The translations under genes and the position numbers were made by a program. A stretch of DNA of 64,000 nucleotides from Streptomyces sp. LUP30 (GTDB taxonomy: Bacteria > Actinomycetota > Actinomycetes > Streptomycetales > Streptomycetaceae): NCBI RefSeq assembly GCF_001746365.1, contig NZ_MJAJ01000028.1, positions 1-64,000 on the forward strand, given 5' to 3'. The notes below the pieces were generated by a model. It was given only the letters and a program-made list of their open reading frames with translations. It searched no databases and was not told the DNA's origin. Positions within the stretch are counted from its first letter, which is position 1; each line of letters starts with the position of its first letter. Of this stretch, positions 60,853 through 64,000 are shown piece by piece.

Positions 60853-62547
60853 GTGGTGGCGTCTACTTTCCAAAACGAGGCCCGGGACGTGCGGCTCCTC
60901 GGCATCGCGGATGGGGGAGTGGTGACAGCAGAAGAAATGACGCCCGCCGTAGACGACGGTATGTCCGATGCACGGCAAGTCGTGGGGTACCTGGTGCGGC
61001 GGGAGTCCGGCGACTACATCGCGATCATGGATGTGCTGGAGGGGTCAGTGACCGACCTGACGGTCGCTGAAGTTGCCGCAGCGCTGTCGGCAGCCGGACT
61101 GCGTATGGAAACGGGTGTGGTCGAGAAGCGCCTCGACGAGCTGAAGGCCATGCGCGCGGTTTCGGTCCGGTCGGACGTCAGCCACGCACGCCGGTATGCC
61201 GAGATCCTTGCCCGGAACTGGCGCTACACCGCAAGCCCCGCGGGCCGGCACGTCCAGCGTTTCTACCGCCAGGTGCTGGCAGGGACGGCGACCGTGCGGG
61301 AAATCCCGATCGTCTCACTGAGCCGCATCGTCTCCCACCTGGACCAACTCGCCACGGTGCTGGGCGCGGTGGAGCCTGGTGCCGGCCGCCTGGACGCCGC
61401 AACCCTGGACGCAGTGAGCATCGTGTTCACCAGCCACGATGATCTCGACGCCGCCCTGGTCGGTGCCGAGGATGCGCTGATAGGGCTGGCCGACCGATTC
61501 GACCTGGACGAGGAACGCACGAACGACCTCAAAGGACTGCTCGTCGACTATGCCACCCGCGTGGCGGCCGAACTCGACTCCGGTTCAGCACGGGCGGCTG
61601 CGGCACTGGCGGTGCTGCGACCGTGGTTCGCCCCCCTGGCGCAAGCGGCCGTCAATGCCTCCCAGGCCCGGGACCTCATCGCCGCCGGTGCGCTCAGCGC
61701 CTCACGAGGAGGCCGCACGGAAGACTGGGAGGGACTGTGCGCCTGGTTCGACGCCCGCACCGGACGCGCCGCCCGGTTCTCGCTGCGCCTGGTGCGGGCG
61801 CTGCCGGGCATGCATGCCAACCTGCGCCGGCTGCACTCCTCCTCGGGCACCGCCTCCACCCGCACCCGAGCCTTGGCCCTCGCCCGGGCCGTGCTGACAC
61901 CGGAGATCGGCGTGCAGATCTTCCAGGCTGCGGTGGGCGACCACTCCTGGCGCAAGCTCTACGGCCAAGCTGACGAAGACGACGCCGGCCGCAACCCCTC
62001 CTGGCGGGGCGGACCGCAGGTGCCGGTGCCGACACTGCTGCGCACCGCCGGCCGCTCCGGCCCCCGGGGCAGAGGCACCGCACCCCGCGACGACACAGCC
62101 GTCAAAGCACAGGTGGCCCAGGCCCGGGCACGTCGCCAGGCCGAGCACACGCACGCTGTTGCCGCGGTCCTGGCCTCCATCCCCGGACAGCACCTGGACG
62201 AGACCGTCGCACGCGTCGCGCTCGCCGCTCTCATGGCGGCCGCCCGGGCCACTGCGCGGGGCCCGCGCCGCACCGGCACCAGCGGGGGACTTGCCTGCAC
62301 CCTCGTCCATACCGGCACCGGCACCGGCACCCTGAACGCCCCCGCCTGGCAGGTACTCCTGCCCGGCCGCATCCCTGTGTTCCACCAGCCCGGCCGCCGC
62401 CCCTCCGCCGCAGTCCTCGCCGCCCTCGCGGACGCCACCACACAGGACGACGTCTCGGAGCGCGCCATGCTGCGCATCGCCCCGTATCCCGTCTCCGACC
62501 CAGCCGACGAGACCGGTGCCGCCACCCAGGAGGAAGGCGCAGCATGA
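60853..62547 (+). CDS. jetA: DUF2397 protein, JetA-like subunit of a Wadjet-type system
   Basis: A 564-residue protein matching DUF2397. YLVRRESGDYIAIMDVL lies near residue 50, LDELKAMRAVSVRSDVSHARRYAEILARNWRYTASPAGRHVQRFY covers the winged-helix and linker region (core WRYTASPAG), and FTSHDDLDAAL plus TNDLKGLLVDYATRVAAELD mark the helical middle. In Wadjet systems this kleisin-like subunit links the SMC ATPase dimers that trap and cut circular DNA such as plasmids. Start GTG (60853 or 60856) behind AGAGGA. Overlaps the DUF2398 start by four bases. Confidence 0.82.
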   Translation: MVASTFQNEARDVRLLGIADGGVVTAEEMTPAVDDGMSDARQVVGYLVRRESGDYIAIMDVLEGSVTDLTVAEVAAALSAAGLRMETGVVEKRLDELKAMRAVSVRSDVSHARRYAEILARNWRYTASPAGRHVQRFYRQVLAGTATVREIPIVSLSRIVSHLDQLATVLGAVEPGAGRLDAATLDAVSIVFTSHDDLDAALVGAEDALIGLADRFDLDEERTNDLKGLLVDYATRVAAELDSGSARAAAALAVLRPWFAPLAQAAVNASQARDLIAAGALSASRGGRTEDWEGLCAWFDARTGRAARFSLRLVRALPGMHANLRRLHSSSGTASTRTRALALARAVLTPEIGVQIFQAAVGDHSWRKLYGQADEDDAGRNPSWRGGPQVPVPTLLRTAGRSGPRGRGTAPRDDTAVKAQVAQARARRQAEHTHAVAAVLASIPGQHLDETVARVALAALMAAARATARGPRRTGTSGGLACTLVHTGTGTGTLNAPAWQVLLPGRIPVFHQPGRRPSAAVLAALADATTQDDVSERAMLRIAPYPVSDPADETGAATQEEGAA

Positions 62548-63896
62548 GCGAGGAGACCGAAGCCCAGACGCACAGGACCAGGCCGCCGCGGCGGCGCCGC
62601 GCGTGGCATCCCGAGGCCGACGCGGAAACAGCAGCCCTGCTGCGCCACCTGGCAGCCCACCCCTGGCTGGTCGGCGGACGCGACGACGAACTCATCGCCG
62701 CCGTCCGCCGCAACGAACCTGCGCTGCGCTCCGCCGTGGCCCGGCTGGGATGGGTACTGGTCGTCGAACGCGACCTGGTACGGCTGCGGAAAAGCCCTCC
62801 GCCACGCCCCCAAGCCTGGGCACCCCAGGGCCCCACGCCGGCTGCCTGCTCCTGGTTCTTCCTTCTGCTGGCAGCCGCCGAGTCGATGCCGCCGCGCACC
62901 GCCATCGGACACCTGGTCACCCAAGCCCGCGCCGCTGCCGCAGAAGCCGGACTGCCCACCCACCACGACATGGCAGAGCGCCGCGCCGTCCTGGCCGCGC
63001 TGCGCATGCTCGATGAACGCGGCGTCGTCGAACGCCTCGACGGTGACCTGGAGGGATACCTGCACGACGAACAGGCCCCGGTCCTCCTCGCCGTCCACCA
63101 CACCCGCCTGGCCTACGTCGTCGCCAACCCCGGCACCCTCGATCCGGCCACCGACCCACACGCATGGCTTGAGCAGGCACAGCGCGAACCGGACGCGGCC
63201 CGCCGGATGCGCCGCGCCCTCGTGGACGACACCTGCGTACACACCGCGCTGCTGGACGAAGCCGAGGCACAGTGGCTGAGCCAGCGCGTACGCGGCGACG
63301 ACGGCGGCCCCCTGGCCGACGCCTTCGGACTCGTCCTGGAACGCCGCGCGGAAGGCGCCGCGTTCGTCGTACCCGACGAGTCATACCGGCACTTGAACGA
63401 GCTCGGCCCGATGCCGTTCCCCGCACCAGGCACTGTCGCACACGCCACGCTGCTCCTGCTCGACCACGCCGCACTGCACGGCACCGCCGGCAACGGTCCC
63501 GGGCCCGGCTGGCGCGGCATGACCGAGGAACAGGTGGTGGCGGCGCTGACGGGATTCGCAGGCAACAATGCCGCCGGCAAAGGCGGCTGGGGAACTGAAT
63601 ACGCCCACGACCCCCTTCTGCTGGCCGGCAAGGTCGGTGACCTGCTGACCGGCACCAACCTGGCCCGTCTCACCCCCGCCCGCCCGCCCGCAGGCGAGGA
63701 GACCACATCGATGTGGTGGTTCGCCCCCACCTCGGGCCGCTGGGCGGAAGAGGGCACCGCGGCCCCCAAAACCGGCCGCTCCCGCGCCCGTTCACCCCGC
63801 GCCACCCCAGCACACCCGCGCCCGCACACCCCGCTCCAGCAGGGACTGTTCAGCGACATCGAGGCCGAAGACAACATGGAGGAGCCCACATCGTGA
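62544..63896 (+). CDS. jetB: DUF2398 protein, JetB-like subunit of a Wadjet-type system
   Basis: A 450-residue protein matching DUF2398: LLRHLAAHPWLVGGRDDELIAAVRRNEPALRSAVARLGWVLVVERDLVRLRK (core HPWL, LGWVLVVERD, VRLRK) in the first 85 residues, a helical middle and a Pro/Arg-rich tail. It corresponds to the KITE-type (MukE-like) subunit. Its start and stop overlap both neighbours, as expected for a stoichiometric complex. Confidence 0.82.
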   Translation: MSEETEAQTHRTRPPRRRRAWHPEADAETAALLRHLAAHPWLVGGRDDELIAAVRRNEPALRSAVARLGWVLVVERDLVRLRKSPPPRPQAWAPQGPTPAACSWFFLLLAAAESMPPRTAIGHLVTQARAAAAEAGLPTHHDMAERRAVLAALRMLDERGVVERLDGDLEGYLHDEQAPVLLAVHHTRLAYVVANPGTLDPATDPHAWLEQAQREPDAARRMRRALVDDTCVHTALLDEAEAQWLSQRVRGDDGGPLADAFGLVLERRAEGAAFVVPDESYRHLNELGPMPFPAPGTVAHATLLLLDHAALHGTAGNGPGPGWRGMTEEQVVAALTGFAGNNAAGKGGWGTEYAHDPLLLAGKVGDLLTGTNLARLTPARPPAGEETTSMWWFAPTSGRWAEEGTAAPKTGRSRARSPRATPAHPRPHTPLQQGLFSDIEAEDNMEEPTS

Positions 63897-64000
63897 GTGA
63901 CATCTTCGACCTGGACTTCACCGCGCCCCCGGCGCCCTCGCCGTCCGGCAACACCCGCAGGTTCGGCGGCCGCTGGCGCCTGGTGGGTGCCGGACTGTCG
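63893..64000 (+). CDS. jetC: SMC-like ATPase (JetC-like), 5' end only
   Basis: Only 36 codons are in the window. After a short acidic start comes RRFGGRWRLVGAGLS, which matches the conserved opening of the TIGR02680 SMC-like ATPases that follow DUF2397-DUF2398. GTG start overlaps the DUF2398 stop by four bases. The ATPase motifs and the expected nuclease gene (DUF2399, JetD-like) lie outside. Confidence 0.65.
   Translation, partial: MSDIFDLDFTAPPAPSPSGNTRRFGGRWRLVGAGLS

Overview
The base composition (very high GC), the GC-rich third codon positions, the frequent GTG/TTG starts and the gene families all point to a Streptomyces or close actinomycete chromosome, probably an accessory (arm) region. 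No tRNA or rRNA gene was recognised.

Left part (about 0.1-40.7 kb): a biosynthetic gene cluster. A stand-alone adenylation enzyme, an MFS exporter and a divergent CGNR zinc-finger regulator precede a long, translationally coupled operon (4.4-22.3 kb). The operon contains free carrier proteins, a C-A-PCP NRPS, a thioesterase, an SDR, a ProA-like reductase, a TrpB2-like PLP enzyme that lacks the usual catalytic Glu, two BtrH-like papain-fold proteins (one fused to a carrier), an adenylate-forming ligase, a BtrK-like PLP decarboxylase beside its own carrier, two acyl-CoA dehydrogenases, a Sfp-type PPTase, a flavin reductase and a short phosphoglycerate dehydrogenase. A YCII-LuxR regulator, a glutamyl-tRNA synthetase, exporters, a luciferase-like monooxygenase, a LysR regulator and a second YCII-LuxR regulator follow. 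A second operon (30.2-39.0 kb) holds two Asp/Glu-racemase-superfamily proteins, an FAD monooxygenase, hemB, hemA, an ADP-forming acyl-CoA ligase and hemL. GltX, HemA, HemL and HemB together make a complete glutamate-to-porphobilinogen route. HemC and HemD are absent, so the pathway is inferred to supply 5-aminolevulinate or the monopyrrole porphobilinogen as a building block, not haem. Ohr and a CoA-transferase close this part.

Middle part (40.9-55.5 kb): a defence island threaded with type I-E-like CRISPR repeats. A decayed three-repeat remnant lies beside an IS630-type transposase fragment. Two arrays (42.7-43.0 and 53.4-53.8 kb) have related leader-like sequences on the same side, and two solitary repeats occur at 48.9 and 54.0 kb. 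No cas gene is in the window. Between the repeats lie (a) an operon with a sigma-like protein, an HTH protein, an ImmA/IrrE metallopeptidase, DUF3892, a ubiquitin-like protein, an E2-E1-like ThiF protein and DUF6527; and (b) an operon with a small unknown protein, an AIPR nuclease-like protein and a Ser/Thr kinase with a TPR tail. A gene with a HEPN-type R-x4-H motif follows the second array.

Right part (55.6-64.0 kb): a UvrD-like helicase with a substituted Walker B Glu, small Streptomyces-type hypotheticals (two apparently frameshifted), an XRE regulator with a three-copy operator-like repeat, and the start of a Wadjet-type DUF2397-DUF2398-SMC operon that runs off the window.
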